From the NCBI GenBank assembly GCA_003612485.1, contig RAZA01000014.1, positions 50,649 through 114,648 of the forward strand: a stretch of 64,000 bases of DNA, given 5' to 3'. The stretch comes from a bacterium D16-50 (GTDB taxonomy: Bacteria; Bacillota; Clostridia; Lachnospirales; Lachnospiraceae). Each line of letters begins with the position of its first letter. The stretch's first letter is position 1. This document shows, piece after piece, positions 24,404 through 33,075 of the stretch. The notes under the pieces are model-generated. The model did not search any database. It was not told the origin of the DNA and worked only from the letters and a program-made list of their open reading frames with translations. A program made the translations under genes and the position numbers.

Positions 24404-26165
24404 GGGGGATCTGAAAAGCTGCAATTACCGCTGTTCCTACTGCCCCTTTTCCAAGCATAAAGCGTCGGCGGCGGAGCTGGAGAGGGATAGGCTGGACTTT
24501 AGCCGCTTTTGTGACAGCATAGCAAAAAGGGCCGGAGAACTCTCCATCGGAGCTGTCTTCATCGCTCCATACGGAGAAGCGTCCATACATAGATGGTATT
24601 GGGAAGGTCTGGGGCGGTTATCGGGAATTCCGGGCATTGATCGGGTGGGTCTTCAGACGAATCTGAGCTTTTCTGTGGAGGAGAGCCTGAAGATATTTGA
24701 TTTATATGGCGGAGGCCGCCGGGGCCATGGGGAAAGCAGGCGGGAAAAGCTCTGTATCTGGGCCACCTTCCACCCTGAGATGACGGGGGTGGATGCCTTT
24801 GCGGATAAATGCCGCAAACTGACTCAGAGGGGAGTCAGGCTTTGCGCGGGGGCGGTGGGGGTGCCCCGGAATATTCCCCTGCTTTTAAGCCTGCGGGAGG
24901 CCCTGCCCCCGGATATTTACCTATGGATCAACAAAATGGACGGATTGGGACGAAAGTACACGGCGGAGGAAAAAGAGGCTTTTTCTGCAATAGATCCTTT
25001 TTTTCAGGAGGAATTGAGATGCCCTGCCGCTGATGCCCTTATGTGTGCGGATAGATGCTTTGTGGAGGCTGACGGCAGGGTCCGCACCTGCAATATCGGA
25101 AAGACAAAGGAGATAAATTGGTATCAGGACTGTGGGGAGGAACTCTTTCTGCCCGTGTGCGGAAAAAGAAGATGCACTTGCTATCTGGCCTATGGTGGAA
25201 GAGCTGACTTTGGGAAGCGCCGGTTTTTCGGAGACTATCCTATTTTTAGGGTTTTAGAGGGTATGATTTCAGAGGAGGGGGATCCAATGGATGGAGTTTC
25301 TAAGGGCAGGATTCCATCGGATGGGGGGGAGGATGGGGTTTCTAAGGATAGGGTTCCGGAAAGCGGTGTTTCGGAGGATGGGTTTTCAGAAGATGGGATG
25401 CTTTTGGATGGGGGTTTAGCGGATGGAATCCCAAAGGATAGGCTTCCAGAACATAAGGTTTTTGCGGATTGGAAGGCGGTTTTTCTGGATTTGGACGGCA
25501 CGCTGATTCCGGAGGGGACACGAGAGGGATTATCGGATAGGGTTCATAGCAAACTGGCGGCTCTGAGTAAAACTTGTCCTGTTTTTTTGGCCACATCCAT
25601 GCCGAAAGAGGAGGCGGAGAGGCGGCTGAAGGGGGACATGGAGCTGTTTGACGGAGCCGTCTTTGCGTCCGGGGCCTATGTGCAGCTATGGGGGAAATCC
25701 GGCGGAGAAGGAGATGCGGTTTCGGGGGTGAAGGAAGCCGTTCATCCGTTGAGCGGGCAGCCCCTGCCTAAGCTGAGGGAGCTTGCAGAACGCGTAAAGG
25801 CCTCGGTGAGGGTGTACCGGAGAAAGCATATGGTGTACAAAATCACATTGTTCAAAAGGCGCGGCTGCGGCTGGAAGGAAGAAGAGCGCCAAAGTGTGGC
25901 AGAGCTTTTGGAACGATGGGATTGCCGCATATTTTTGGAAAACAATTGTCTGGAAATCGTGGGAAAGGATTTGGACAAGGGCACGGGGATTCAGGAGATT
26001 TGCGGATGGCTGGGAATCCTGCCGGAGGAGACCGCTGCCATGGGAAATGACGAAGAGGATATAGCAATGGAGAGGGTGTGCGGCGCTTTTTTCAAGGAAG
26101 GATCGGCGGTTTGCAGAAAACGGGATTCAAGGGTCGGCGAGGGATTGCGCCCTTCAAGGGAATGA
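24378..26165 (+). CDS. STM4011 family radical SAM protein fused to a HAD phosphatase
   Basis: This 595-residue protein has two enzymes. Residues about 1-285 are a radical SAM domain (CNYRCSYC: C15, C19, C22) with extra Cys at the end (CADRCFVE, RRCTCYLAYGG) like an auxiliary-cluster region, matching STM4011. Residues about 290-365 are a repetitive linker of DGVSKDRVP-like units. Residues about 366-590 are a Cof-type HAD phosphatase: AVFLDLDGT, the ATS motif, DKGTGIQEI and GNDEEDIA. The fused HAD suggests a phosphorylated small molecule in the pathway. It overlaps the STM4012 gene and ends 40 bases before a GH32 gene. Confidence 0.83.
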   Translation: MGKKTVSYRGDLKSCNYRCSYCPFSKHKASAAELERDRLDFSRFCDSIAKRAGELSIGAVFIAPYGEASIHRWYWEGLGRLSGIPGIDRVGLQTNLSFSVEESLKIFDLYGGGRRGHGESRREKLCIWATFHPEMTGVDAFADKCRKLTQRGVRLCAGAVGVPRNIPLLLSLREALPPDIYLWINKMDGLGRKYTAEEKEAFSAIDPFFQEELRCPAADALMCADRCFVEADGRVRTCNIGKTKEINWYQDCGEELFLPVCGKRRCTCYLAYGGRADFGKRRFFGDYPIFRVLEGMISEEGDPMDGVSKGRIPSDGGEDGVSKDRVPESGVSEDGFSEDGMLLDGGLADGIPKDRLPEHKVFADWKAVFLDLDGTLIPEGTREGLSDRVHSKLAALSKTCPVFLATSMPKEEAERRLKGDMELFDGAVFASGAYVQLWGKSGGEGDAVSGVKEAVHPLSGQPLPKLRELAERVKASVRVYRRKHMVYKITLFKRRGCGWKEEERQSVAELLERWDCRIFLENNCLEIVGKDLDKGTGIQEICGWLGILPEETAAMGNDEEDIAMERVCGAFFKEGSAVCRKRDSRVGEGLRPSRE

Positions 26166-26205
26166 GAGGAATGCATAACGAAAAAAGAGGAGATGGAGGC
26201 ATAAT

Positions 26206-27693
26206 ATGACGAGCCAGAGATTAGGGGAAGCCCGCAGGTATGAGGAAGCTTCCGAAAAAAGAATACCCGATGAAGAGAGGCCGGCCTTTCACCTTTCTCC
26301 CCGTGTAGGATGGATGAACGATCCCAACGGATTCAGCTGGTTTGAGGGCAAATACCATTTGTTTTATCAGTATAATCCTTATGAAGTCCAATGGGGCCCA
26401 ATGCATTGGGGCCATGCGGTAAGTGAGGATCTGCTGCATTGGGAGTACCTCCCGGCGGCGCTGGCCCCCGATCAGGTCTGGGACAGGGACGGCTGCTTTT
26501 CCGGAAGCGCAGTGACGCTGGCCGACGGCAGGCAGCTCCTCATGTATACGGGAGTGGTGAGAGAGCGTCAGGCAGACGGCAGCTGGGCCGATGTCCAAGC
26601 CCAATGTGTTGCGGCAGGGGACGGTGTGGATTATGAAAAATATGAGAAGAATCCCGTTTTGGACGAGAAGGATATCCCTGAAGGCGGCAGCAGAAACGAT
26701 TTCCGGGATCCCAAAATGTGGCAGGAAGAGGACGGCACTTATCGCTGCGTCATAGGGAACCGTTCTGCGGACGGCAGCGGACAGATTCTGCTTTTCTCCA
26801 GTCCCGACGGGTTTGCGTGGCATTATGAGAAGGTGCTGGCAGCCAGCCGCAACCGCTTCGGGAGAATGTGGGAATGTCCTGACTTCTTCCCGCTGGACGG
26901 GAAATGGATTCTGATAGTCAGCCCTCAAGATATGCTGCCCTCCGGGTTGGAATATCATAACGGCAACGGCACGCTCTGTCTGATCGGTGACTATGATAAG
27001 AAGACGGCGGAGTATGAAGAAATTGCCAATCAGTCTGTTGACTATGGAATAGACTTTTATGCTCCCCAGACCGTCCTTGCGCCGGACGGACGCAGGATCA
27101 TGATCGGATGGCTGCAGAATTGGGATACCTGCAGCCATAGAGGGCAGCGCGATGAAGGGTGGTTCGGCCAGATGAGCATTCCCAGAGAATTGTCCGTCAG
27201 GAACGGGCGGCTCTGCCAGAAGCCTATCCGGGAGCTGGAGCGGATGCGGCAGAATAAGGTTGAATATGAGAATGTGGCCTTGTCGGGAGCCGTTCGTCTG
27301 GAGGGTGTAAGGGGCCGCAGGATCGATATGGAGCTGGAGATACGGCAGGAAGAAGGCTGCGGGCTTTACCGCAAGTTTACGGTCTGTTTCGCCCAAAACG
27401 ATTCTTATTATACCTCTGTGAGCTTTCGGCCGGACGAGTCTGTGCTGAAGGTGGACAGAAAGTTTTCCGGTTCCAGAAAGGCCGTGATTCACCAGAGGCG
27501 CAGCAAGGTCAGGCATGAGGGGGGACGTCTGAAGCTGAGGGTCATTCTGGACCGGTTCAGTGCAGAGATTTTCGTAAATGACGGAGAACAAGTCTTGTCC
27601 CTTGTTCTTTACACGGTACAAGAGGCGGAGGACATTTCCTTTATTGCCGAAGGCACCGTGAAACTGGATGTAGTAAAATATGATCTGGTATGA
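26206..27693 (+). CDS. GH32 sucrose-6-phosphate hydrolase / invertase
   Basis: This 495-residue cytoplasmic glycosidase splits beta-fructosides, most likely sucrose-6-phosphate or sucrose. The GH32 motifs are clear: WMNDPNG with nucleophile D39, the NDFRDPKMW transition-state Asp, and WECPDFF with the acid/base Glu. A C-terminal beta-sandwich covers about residues 345-495. It lacks a signal peptide. The start has GGAGG upstream. It lies 40 bases after the STM4011 gene with no terminator between, so read-through is likely. No sucrose PTS or permease is adjacent. A 9-base inverted repeat that includes the stop codon (27691-27720) follows, without a T-run. Confidence 0.9.
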   Translation: MTSQRLGEARRYEEASEKRIPDEERPAFHLSPRVGWMNDPNGFSWFEGKYHLFYQYNPYEVQWGPMHWGHAVSEDLLHWEYLPAALAPDQVWDRDGCFSGSAVTLADGRQLLMYTGVVRERQADGSWADVQAQCVAAGDGVDYEKYEKNPVLDEKDIPEGGSRNDFRDPKMWQEEDGTYRCVIGNRSADGSGQILLFSSPDGFAWHYEKVLAASRNRFGRMWECPDFFPLDGKWILIVSPQDMLPSGLEYHNGNGTLCLIGDYDKKTAEYEEIANQSVDYGIDFYAPQTVLAPDGRRIMIGWLQNWDTCSHRGQRDEGWFGQMSIPRELSVRNGRLCQKPIRELERMRQNKVEYENVALSGAVRLEGVRGRRIDMELEIRQEEGCGLYRKFTVCFAQNDSYYTSVSFRPDESVLKVDRKFSGSRKAVIHQRRSKVRHEGGRLKLRVILDRFSAEIFVNDGEQVLSLVLYTVQEAEDISFIAEGTVKLDVVKYDLV

Positions 27694-27856
27694 GGGGGCG
27701 CCATGGGGCCGGCCCCCTCAGGGCTCTATACCAGAAAGTGGTGATGGGCAGCGTAAAATGGTCTTATGGGGCAGGCGCTCGCTCGCCCTGAGGGTGCCGC
27801 GTCAGGGGCTGATGATGAGCAGCGGAAGGAGTTTTTTTGCGGCCTTCTATGGCTCT

Positions 27857-29554
27857 TTAAGTGCATTCGTGCAGACCGCCCTCGCGCAGTTCAAGTACCC
27901 GGCAGCAGACCTCTTGGATGTATTTCCTATCGTGGGAGACACTGATGATCGCTCCGGGAAAATCTTGTAGGAGCTGTCGGATCACCGGCCCTGACAGAGG
28001 GGAAAAGTTCCGGGTGGGTTCGTCCAGAATCAGTACGTTTCGATGATCCATGCTCATTTTCAGCAGTAAAATCTTGGCTTTCTGGCCGCCGGAGAGATCC
28101 CGGATGGCGTGGTCCATTTCTTGTACCGTGTATTTCATGCTGCCTAAATAGGTGCGGATTCGGGTGAGCTCCTCCTTGGTCAGGCATCTAGGCCGTTTCG
28201 GGGCAATGCCGTTTTGCGAGGAAGCTTCCGGCAAAAAGGAGGCTTGCCGGTGCGCCGGATGTTGCAGGGACGGCGCCTGAGCGTTTGCCTGCTGATTCAG
28301 CGGCGCTGCCGGATCCTCTGGGATCTGGGGGGAGGGCTGGCGCTCCCAAGTCTGGGCCAAATATTCCACCGGAGTGAGATCCAGATTCAGAAGCTCCTCG
28401 TAATTCTGCGGCATGTAGGCGGCCCGGATGTCCGTTCGTTCCAAGAGCTGTGCAGCTATGAGCCGCAGGAGAGTCGTCTTTCCTGCACCGTTCTTGCCGA
28501 TAATGCAGAGCTTTTCCGGCCCCTTGACCTGAAGGCGGATGCCATGGGCCAGATTCCGGCCGCCTGCCTGTAGCAGAGGCAGTTCATAGTCCAAGACCCA
28601 TTTGCCTGCAGGAATGCCTTCTCCCGAAGCGAAGCGGAAGAAGATGGCGTCCTCCGTGTCTGGCCGTTGGGTCATGTCCTCAGCCTGACGCTCAAAGCGG
28701 CGCTCCATGGACTTTACGGCGCGCATTTTCTTTTTCAGCAGCTGTCCTCCGTGAGGATTCTGTCTGGTGATGATGGCTTGCTGGTGTTCTACTTTGTCAT
28801 GGATTTTTCGGAACTTTTCTTGCTGTTTTTCATAGGCCGCCTTCTCCTCCTGCGCCAGCTGGGTCTGGCGCTCAAGGCCTTTCTGGCGCAGCTCCACGTA
28901 TTTTGGGTAACTTGTCCGAAACACAGTACATGCACTTTCTGTCTTGCGCTTCAGCTGCTCCATGTGGATGATCATGTTGGCGGTGTGCTCCAGCAGCGTT
29001 TCATCATGGGAGATGTAAAGCACGGGAAAGGAGCAGCTGTTTATGAAGTCTTCCAGCCATTCCAGCGTCCCGATGTCGATATCGTTGGAGGGTTCGTCCA
29101 GCAGGAACAGATCCGGGCGCATGCATAGGATGCGAACCAGCTGAATCTTGATTTTTTCTCCCCCTGAGAGCTGTTCCATTCTGGCGTCACCGTACAGCAG
29201 GTCGGCAGAGACGCCCAGCCTGCCTGCCATGGAAGTCAGTTCCCGGTAGTCCGTCTCCAGAAAGGCGGGTTCTTCGCTCAAGAAAGTATAGATACTTTTC
29301 TTCTTGTCTTCTGCGGCAAGTTCCTGAGGCAGGTAGCCGCAGACGCTGTGGTTTTTTGATAGTTCCCCTTTGTATTCGGCATAGTCATCTACCAAAGCAG
29401 GGTCGTACAGCAGCTTCAGCAGAGTGGACTTTCCGTTTCCCTCCTCACCGATGATGGCGGCTTTATCTCCGTCGTTTAGGGTGAAGGAGAGGTCTGCGGC
29501 CAGAGGACGCAGATCCTTTTTATGATAGATGCTTAAATTCTTTACTTGTAGCAT
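27857..29554 (-). CDS. ABC-F protein (antibiotic-resistance type), with insert
   Basis: This 565-residue soluble protein has two ABC ATPase domains and no membrane segments, the ABC-F layout. First domain: GEEGNGKSTLL, LSGGEK, LLDEPSNDID. Second domain: GKNGAGKTTLL, LSGGQKAKI, LILDEPTRN. The linker between is helical and charged. ABC-F proteins of this kind dislodge drugs from the ribosome or tune translation. A Pro/Ala/Gln-rich stretch of about 55 residues (near 410-465) interrupts the second ATPase domain before its signature motif, which is unusual. AGGAGG lies before the ATG. A leader with a terminator-like hairpin precedes it. Confidence 0.85.
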   Translation of the reverse strand: MLQVKNLSIYHKKDLRPLAADLSFTLNDGDKAAIIGEEGNGKSTLLKLLYDPALVDDYAEYKGELSKNHSVCGYLPQELAAEDKKKSIYTFLSEEPAFLETDYRELTSMAGRLGVSADLLYGDARMEQLSGGEKIKIQLVRILCMRPDLFLLDEPSNDIDIGTLEWLEDFINSCSFPVLYISHDETLLEHTANMIIHMEQLKRKTESACTVFRTSYPKYVELRQKGLERQTQLAQEEKAAYEKQQEKFRKIHDKVEHQQAIITRQNPHGGQLLKKKMRAVKSMERRFERQAEDMTQRPDTEDAIFFRFASGEGIPAGKWVLDYELPLLQAGGRNLAHGIRLQVKGPEKLCIIGKNGAGKTTLLRLIAAQLLERTDIRAAYMPQNYEELLNLDLTPVEYLAQTWERQPSPQIPEDPAAPLNQQANAQAPSLQHPAHRQASFLPEASSQNGIAPKRPRCLTKEELTRIRTYLGSMKYTVQEMDHAIRDLSGGQKAKILLLKMSMDHRNVLILDEPTRNFSPLSGPVIRQLLQDFPGAIISVSHDRKYIQEVCCRVLELREGGLHECT

Positions 29555-29694
29555 ATAGACCTCCTATTCCGATGCCGCTGATTTTTGTTTTTGCATAGCA
29601 GGGCATCCTATGGTGATTCTGGCGATCTGGGCTTACCCATTGTGTTTTAGTGATTTCATGCTGATGATTCCGTTTTCTGTCATTTTGCCGCACT

Positions 29695-29729
29695 AAAAAA
29701 GCTTCCGGCCACATGGTATGACCGAAAGC
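29695..29729 (-). terminator. Leader terminator-like hairpin before ABC-F gene
   Basis: On the minus strand an imperfect stem (GCTT/AAGC and CGG/CCG pairs, 29729-29701) is followed by six T. It lies about 140 bases before the ABC-F start codon and inside an open frame that begins at 29744, so it could be an attenuator. Confidence 0.5.
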
Positions 29730-30138
29730 AGATTCTGCGTGCATGCACTATATCAAGGGCGCAGCGGCTCCCTTTTATAGGATGAAGCAAAGGACCAGAC
29801 ATCTATCAACGGTCACACAAAACACGGCTTACGAAATACATGCCGTAATGCCGGAACTTTTGTGCAAATTTTGTCAATAGATTATTTCCGCATTGCCCTT
29901 CTCCTTGATTTTAAAAATGATTTGCTGATTAATACTTGCAGGTGAAATTTCATGTAATTTGAATTCTGGGGCCGGATTTCTGAAGCCCTCATAGAAATCA
30001 ATGTACATTTCCGAATTTCACTATATTACTTTAACATATGAAGATGGTTTTTTCCACCCCTTTTTTAAAAAATTTTGCGTCCCCCTTGGCGGCAGATCTA
30101 AACTGTCGCCATAAGGAGGCGTCAATAAAATTACAAAT

Positions 30139-30150
30139 ATTTCAATCCAC
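30139..30150 (-). repeat. Half CRISPR-type repeat
   Basis: The 12 bases ATTTCAATCCAC are the exact complement of the 3' end of the repeat at 30259-30290, in the opposite orientation. The palindromic half is missing. Confidence 0.5.
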
Positions 30151-30258
30151 ACTTACTTTGGCTTTCGTCGAAATGCCGGCGGCTTTGGGGCGTTCCGGTT
30201 TGCAATGAGAAATGAATCACATGACTTAATCACCAGCTCATAAGCTGGACGCAAGTCC

Positions 30259-30290
30259 GTCGCTCCCCATGCGGGAGCGTGGATTGAAAT
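30259..30290 (+). repeat. Solitary type I-C-like CRISPR repeat
   Basis: This 32-base sequence begins GTCGCTCCCC, has the GCTCCC/GGGAGC palindrome, and ends GTGGATTGAAAT, the standard type I-C form. No further full copy at spacer distance and no cas gene occur in the window. Confidence 0.75.
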
Positions 30291-30324
30291 GGACATTGGG
30301 AAATGGTAATCTCCTGCTTTTCCG

Positions 30325-31170
30325 CTATCTCTTTACCACCGGTATCCACACCTCATACTGCGCATTCTGCGGGTCGGGATTCAAATAGACCTCAATGTCG
30401 GGAGCGCTGCCATACTCGTAGCCGGAAGTAGGCAGCCATTCCGTCACGATGCGCCGCTCCAGCTCTTGAATGGACTGGTTTGTTCCGGTGCCGGAGAAAA
30501 TTGCCCAAGTGGCAGCAGGCACGGTGTATTCTTCGAGGCCATCGGCATCTTTTGAAGAGGATACGGATATATAATACTTCCAAGCCTCTTCATCATTGCA
30601 TAAGCTGATGCCCAGAACCCCCATGGGCGGCGTGTCCATCAATCCGATCAATTTCTGCAGGGTGCCGTTCATGGACACTTCCGCCCACTTGGACGGGATA
30701 ACTGTGAAATTCTCTTCAATATCCTTGTGCAGCGGCACGGATACGCCCACGATGCGAAAAGCCTCCCTTGACTCAATTCGATAATTCATTTCTTCCGCTC
30801 CCTTCACTGTAATTTTAAATGTGATTGCAGGAAAGGACTTTATAGATGCGCCCTCATTCCATACGGCAGAAGGGGCTATTCCGTGAACGGACTGAAAGGC
30901 CCTATTGAATGCGGTGGGAGAACTGTAACCGTATTTTCCGGCAACTTCGATGATTTTTATGTTCTTTTCCTGCAAATCCACGGCGGCAAGCGACATTTTC
31001 CTCCTGCGGATGTATTCGGAAAGAGGAATCCCGGCCATGTAAGAAAACATTCGCTGGAAATGATACGCAGAGCAGCAGGCAATACGCCCCAGCTGATCTG
31101 TATCAATGGAGTCCGTCAAGTGCCCCTCGATATAGCTGATTGCATCATTTAACCTATCAATCCATTCCAT
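30325..31170 (-). CDS. AraC-family regulator with GyrI-like effector domain
   Basis: This 281-residue regulator has an N-terminal AraC helix-turn-helix pair (residues about 1-105: CSAYHFQRMFSYMAG, then YGYSSPTAFNRAFQSVHGI) and a C-terminal GyrI-like ligand-binding domain from about 125. That domain contains EAFRIVGVSVPL and ends YEVWIPVVK. Such Rob/BmrR-like proteins sense hydrophobic drugs and activate resistance genes. The start has AGGAGG. It lies between two ABC-F genes on the same strand, about 80 bases after the ABC-F gene at 31251-32768, and may respond to the same compounds. Confidence 0.88.
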   Translation of the reverse strand: MEWIDRLNDAISYIEGHLTDSIDTDQLGRIACCSAYHFQRMFSYMAGIPLSEYIRRRKMSLAAVDLQEKNIKIIEVAGKYGYSSPTAFNRAFQSVHGIAPSAVWNEGASIKSFPAITFKITVKGAEEMNYRIESREAFRIVGVSVPLHKDIEENFTVIPSKWAEVSMNGTLQKLIGLMDTPPMGVLGISLCNDEEAWKYYISVSSSKDADGLEEYTVPAATWAIFSGTGTNQSIQELERRIVTEWLPTSGYEYGSAPDIEVYLNPDPQNAQYEVWIPVVKR

Positions 31171-31250
31171 AATCTAAAATCCTCCTGACAGTATATAGTA
31201 TACGCCTTTATTCCGGATTGTCCTCTCAGTCTCTGCACGAAAAAGAGAGA

Positions 31251-32768
31251 TCATGAATATTGGCGTTGGGCGAAGAATTCCTCCGGCGTGCCCAGAAAAG
31301 GAATTGCCTTCCCGTTCTTTATCTCCAGAATTTCCGTTGCGCAGGCTCGGATAAATGCTTCGTCATGGGATACAAATATAAGAACACCTTCATATTCCGA
31401 AAACATTTCCTCCAATGCTTCCACGGATGGGATATCCAGATAATTTGTGGGCTCGTCCAAAATCAGCACATTGGCCCTGCCCACGAACAGTTTTGCGAAG
31501 GCCAGCTTGATCCGCTCTCCGCCCGATAGGACCCCGGCTTTTTTCTGCATATCTCTGGCAGACAGCAGGAGTCTGTCAAGGATCGTCCGGGCGATACCTT
31601 CCTTCTGAACGCTCTCCTCCATCACATTTTGCAGGACTGTCTTTTCAAGATCCAGAGAGGCCATATTTTGGTCAAGCAGTCCGATGGAGGCCTTTGGCAC
31701 TACATAGATTGTCCCCTTATCCAAGGTATATTCCTGCCGGATCAGATTCAGCAGAGTGGTCTTTCCGGCTCCGTTTTCGCCTACAATGGCGACTCGGCTT
31801 CTGTTTCGGATCTGGAAGGAGGCGTTCTCAAAAATTTCCCTGCCGTCCTCATAGGAAAAACAGATGTCTTCACCCCGGATCACCACTGCGTTTTCCGGCG
31901 GGTCGGTCAGACGGAAATCCGGGCGCATTTTGGGCGGCTCCTTGGGTTTTTCCTTTACTTCCATATGCTCTATGCGTTCCAGAACATTCTTGGCAGAGGC
32001 CTCCATTTTTCCGGCCTTTGCATCCTTTGGATGATGTGAGAGAAAATTCCGCAGTCCTGCCTCTCTCGGTGTCATTCCCGGAGGCAGCTTCTCGATGGAG
32101 GCGGCCTTCTTCTTTTTCTGGAGATATACTTTTTCCAGTCTTTTTTTCTCACTGGTGTAATTTTCGTATTCTGTCCATTGCCTTTGGACGGCCTGGGATT
32201 TCTGCTGCATATAATCGTCATAATTTCCGTCATAGCTGGTCAGCCTGCCATCTTGTACCTCTACGATTCTGGTGCAGAGTGCATTGAGAAGCGCTCTGTC
32301 ATGACTGACGATGATCATGGTGTCCAGCTCCAACAGCTTCGTCTTTAAAAGGGAGATTCCCTTCATGTCCAGATTGGCTGTGGGTTCGTCCAAAAGGGCC
32401 AGTAATTTCCCGCTGCTGAACATCCAGGCGAGCCGCAATCTGGTATCCTCGCCGCCGCTGACGGTTTCCTGCCACGCTTTATCTTGCACCTGCAGGGTCT
32501 TTGCCTCTTTCCCGTCCAGCTCAAATTGATTGACGCCCTGAGAGAACTGCCTGAAAAAATGGGAATCGCACATGGCCTTCACGGTTCCGGCATCCGGCTC
32601 CAGCTCTCCGGCCAACACCCTCAAGAGCGTGGTCTTGCCTGCACCGTTTGCGCCTACCAGCCCGATGCGTTCACCTTGATATACTACAAAACGGTCGAAG
32701 TCAAGAACCTTCTGCTCTCCAAACATTACAATAATATTATCTGCTTGCATAAACAATTTTTGCTGCAT
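31251..32768 (-). CDS. ABC-F ribosomal protection-type protein
   Basis: This 505-residue protein has two ATPase domains (GANGAGKTTLL, a degenerate VSGGEDTRLRL signature, LLDEPTANLD; then GENGAGKTTLL, LSGGERIKL, LILDEPTNYLD). A charged helical linker of about 80 residues separates them, rich in Lys and with PPGMTPREAGL. There are no membrane helices. The layout resembles the Vga/Msr/Lsa group that rescues ribosomes from antibiotics. The ATG at 32768 is set by AGGAGGG, which is part of a terminator stem. Upstream are a consensus promoter and an about 300-base leader with small frames, the classic arrangement for drug-induced attenuation. Confidence 0.87.
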   Translation of the reverse strand: MQQKLFMQADNIIVMFGEQKVLDFDRFVVYQGERIGLVGANGAGKTTLLRVLAGELEPDAGTVKAMCDSHFFRQFSQGVNQFELDGKEAKTLQVQDKAWQETVSGGEDTRLRLAWMFSSGKLLALLDEPTANLDMKGISLLKTKLLELDTMIIVSHDRALLNALCTRIVEVQDGRLTSYDGNYDDYMQQKSQAVQRQWTEYENYTSEKKRLEKVYLQKKKKAASIEKLPPGMTPREAGLRNFLSHHPKDAKAGKMEASAKNVLERIEHMEVKEKPKEPPKMRPDFRLTDPPENAVVIRGEDICFSYEDGREIFENASFQIRNRSRVAIVGENGAGKTTLLNLIRQEYTLDKGTIYVVPKASIGLLDQNMASLDLEKTVLQNVMEESVQKEGIARTILDRLLLSARDMQKKAGVLSGGERIKLAFAKLFVGRANVLILDEPTNYLDIPSVEALEEMFSEYEGVLIFVSHDEAFIRACATEILEIKNGKAIPFLGTPEEFFAQRQYS

Positions 32769-32799
32769 AAAAAAATCCCTCCTGTCCGTAAGAGGGATT
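32769..32799 (-). terminator. Attenuator terminator overlapping the ABC-F ribosome site
   Basis: On the minus strand AATCCCTC (32799/32798 region to 32792) pairs with GAGGGATT (32781-32774), then six T and the ATG at 32768. The right arm contains the AGGAGGG ribosome binding site, so the same hairpin can stop transcription and hide the site. Confidence 0.85.
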
Positions 32800-32834
32800 A
32801 TCCTAATCTTTGCTTTGCATTTCAACCAAAGGCG

Positions 32835-32863
32835 GCCTGCCAAAGCCACCCTATCAGGCAGGC
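32835..32863. promoter_or_regulatory. Leader hairpin upstream of the attenuator
   Basis: GCCTGCC (32835-32841) and GGCAGGC (32857-32863) form a 7-base stem in the ABC-F leader. It could be part of the switch between antiterminated and terminated folds. On the + strand it is followed by TTTTT and would look like a terminator, but no + strand gene precedes it. Confidence 0.5.
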
Positions 32864-32892
32864 TTTTTCATAACCGTCCTGAAAGACCCCGA

Positions 32893-33006
32893 TCATTGTG
32901 TAAGCAAAATGATTATTAGCGATAATCCCCGAATCTCAAACATCAATTTCCGTCTACAGTCCCCATAGGGGAACCGCCGAAAGAGATCGCTCTCTTCCGC
33001 ATCCAT
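32893..33006 (-). CDS. Candidate leader peptide of the ABC-F gene
   Basis: A 37-codon frame starting MDAEESDLFRRFPYGDCRRK lies in the leader between promoter and attenuator. A shorter frame (MYGMIIR, 33029-33052) precedes it. Ribosome stalling on such a peptide could change leader folding. Its ribosome binding site is poor, so either frame could be the sensor. Confidence 0.45.
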   Translation of the reverse strand: MDAEESDLFRRFPYGDCRRKLMFEIRGLSLIIILLTQ

Positions 33007-33075
33007 GTTTCTCTGCCTGATGGGTAAATTATCGAATAATCATTCCGTACATCCTTTCTGGGTTTTATTTCCTCC

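Larger units (their letters stand above)
29555..30324. other. Long gap: ABC-F leader, AT-rich stretch, CRISPR-like repeats
   Basis: From the ABC-F start outward, about 200 bases look like a leader with a hairpin and a 74-codon frame. An AT-rich stretch without recognisable genes follows (about 29800-30060). Then come a small hairpin (GGCG...CGCC, about 30089-30110) and two oppositely oriented CRISPR-type repeat ends (30139-30150 and 30259-30290). Confidence 0.6.

Noticed and set aside
26221..27621. Minus-strand frame of 466 codons opposite GH32
   Set aside because: Shadow of the GH32 gene; no motifs or ribosome site.
27691..27720. Terminator after GH32
   Set aside because: The 9-base inverted repeat is perfect but lacks a T-run, so it is not called as a terminator.
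30139..30290. CRISPR array
   Set aside because: Only one full repeat and one inverted end occur, with no regular spacers and no cas genes.
32835..32868. Plus-strand terminator
   Set aside because: No plus-strand gene ends nearby; the hairpin is better explained as part of the minus-strand ABC-F leader.
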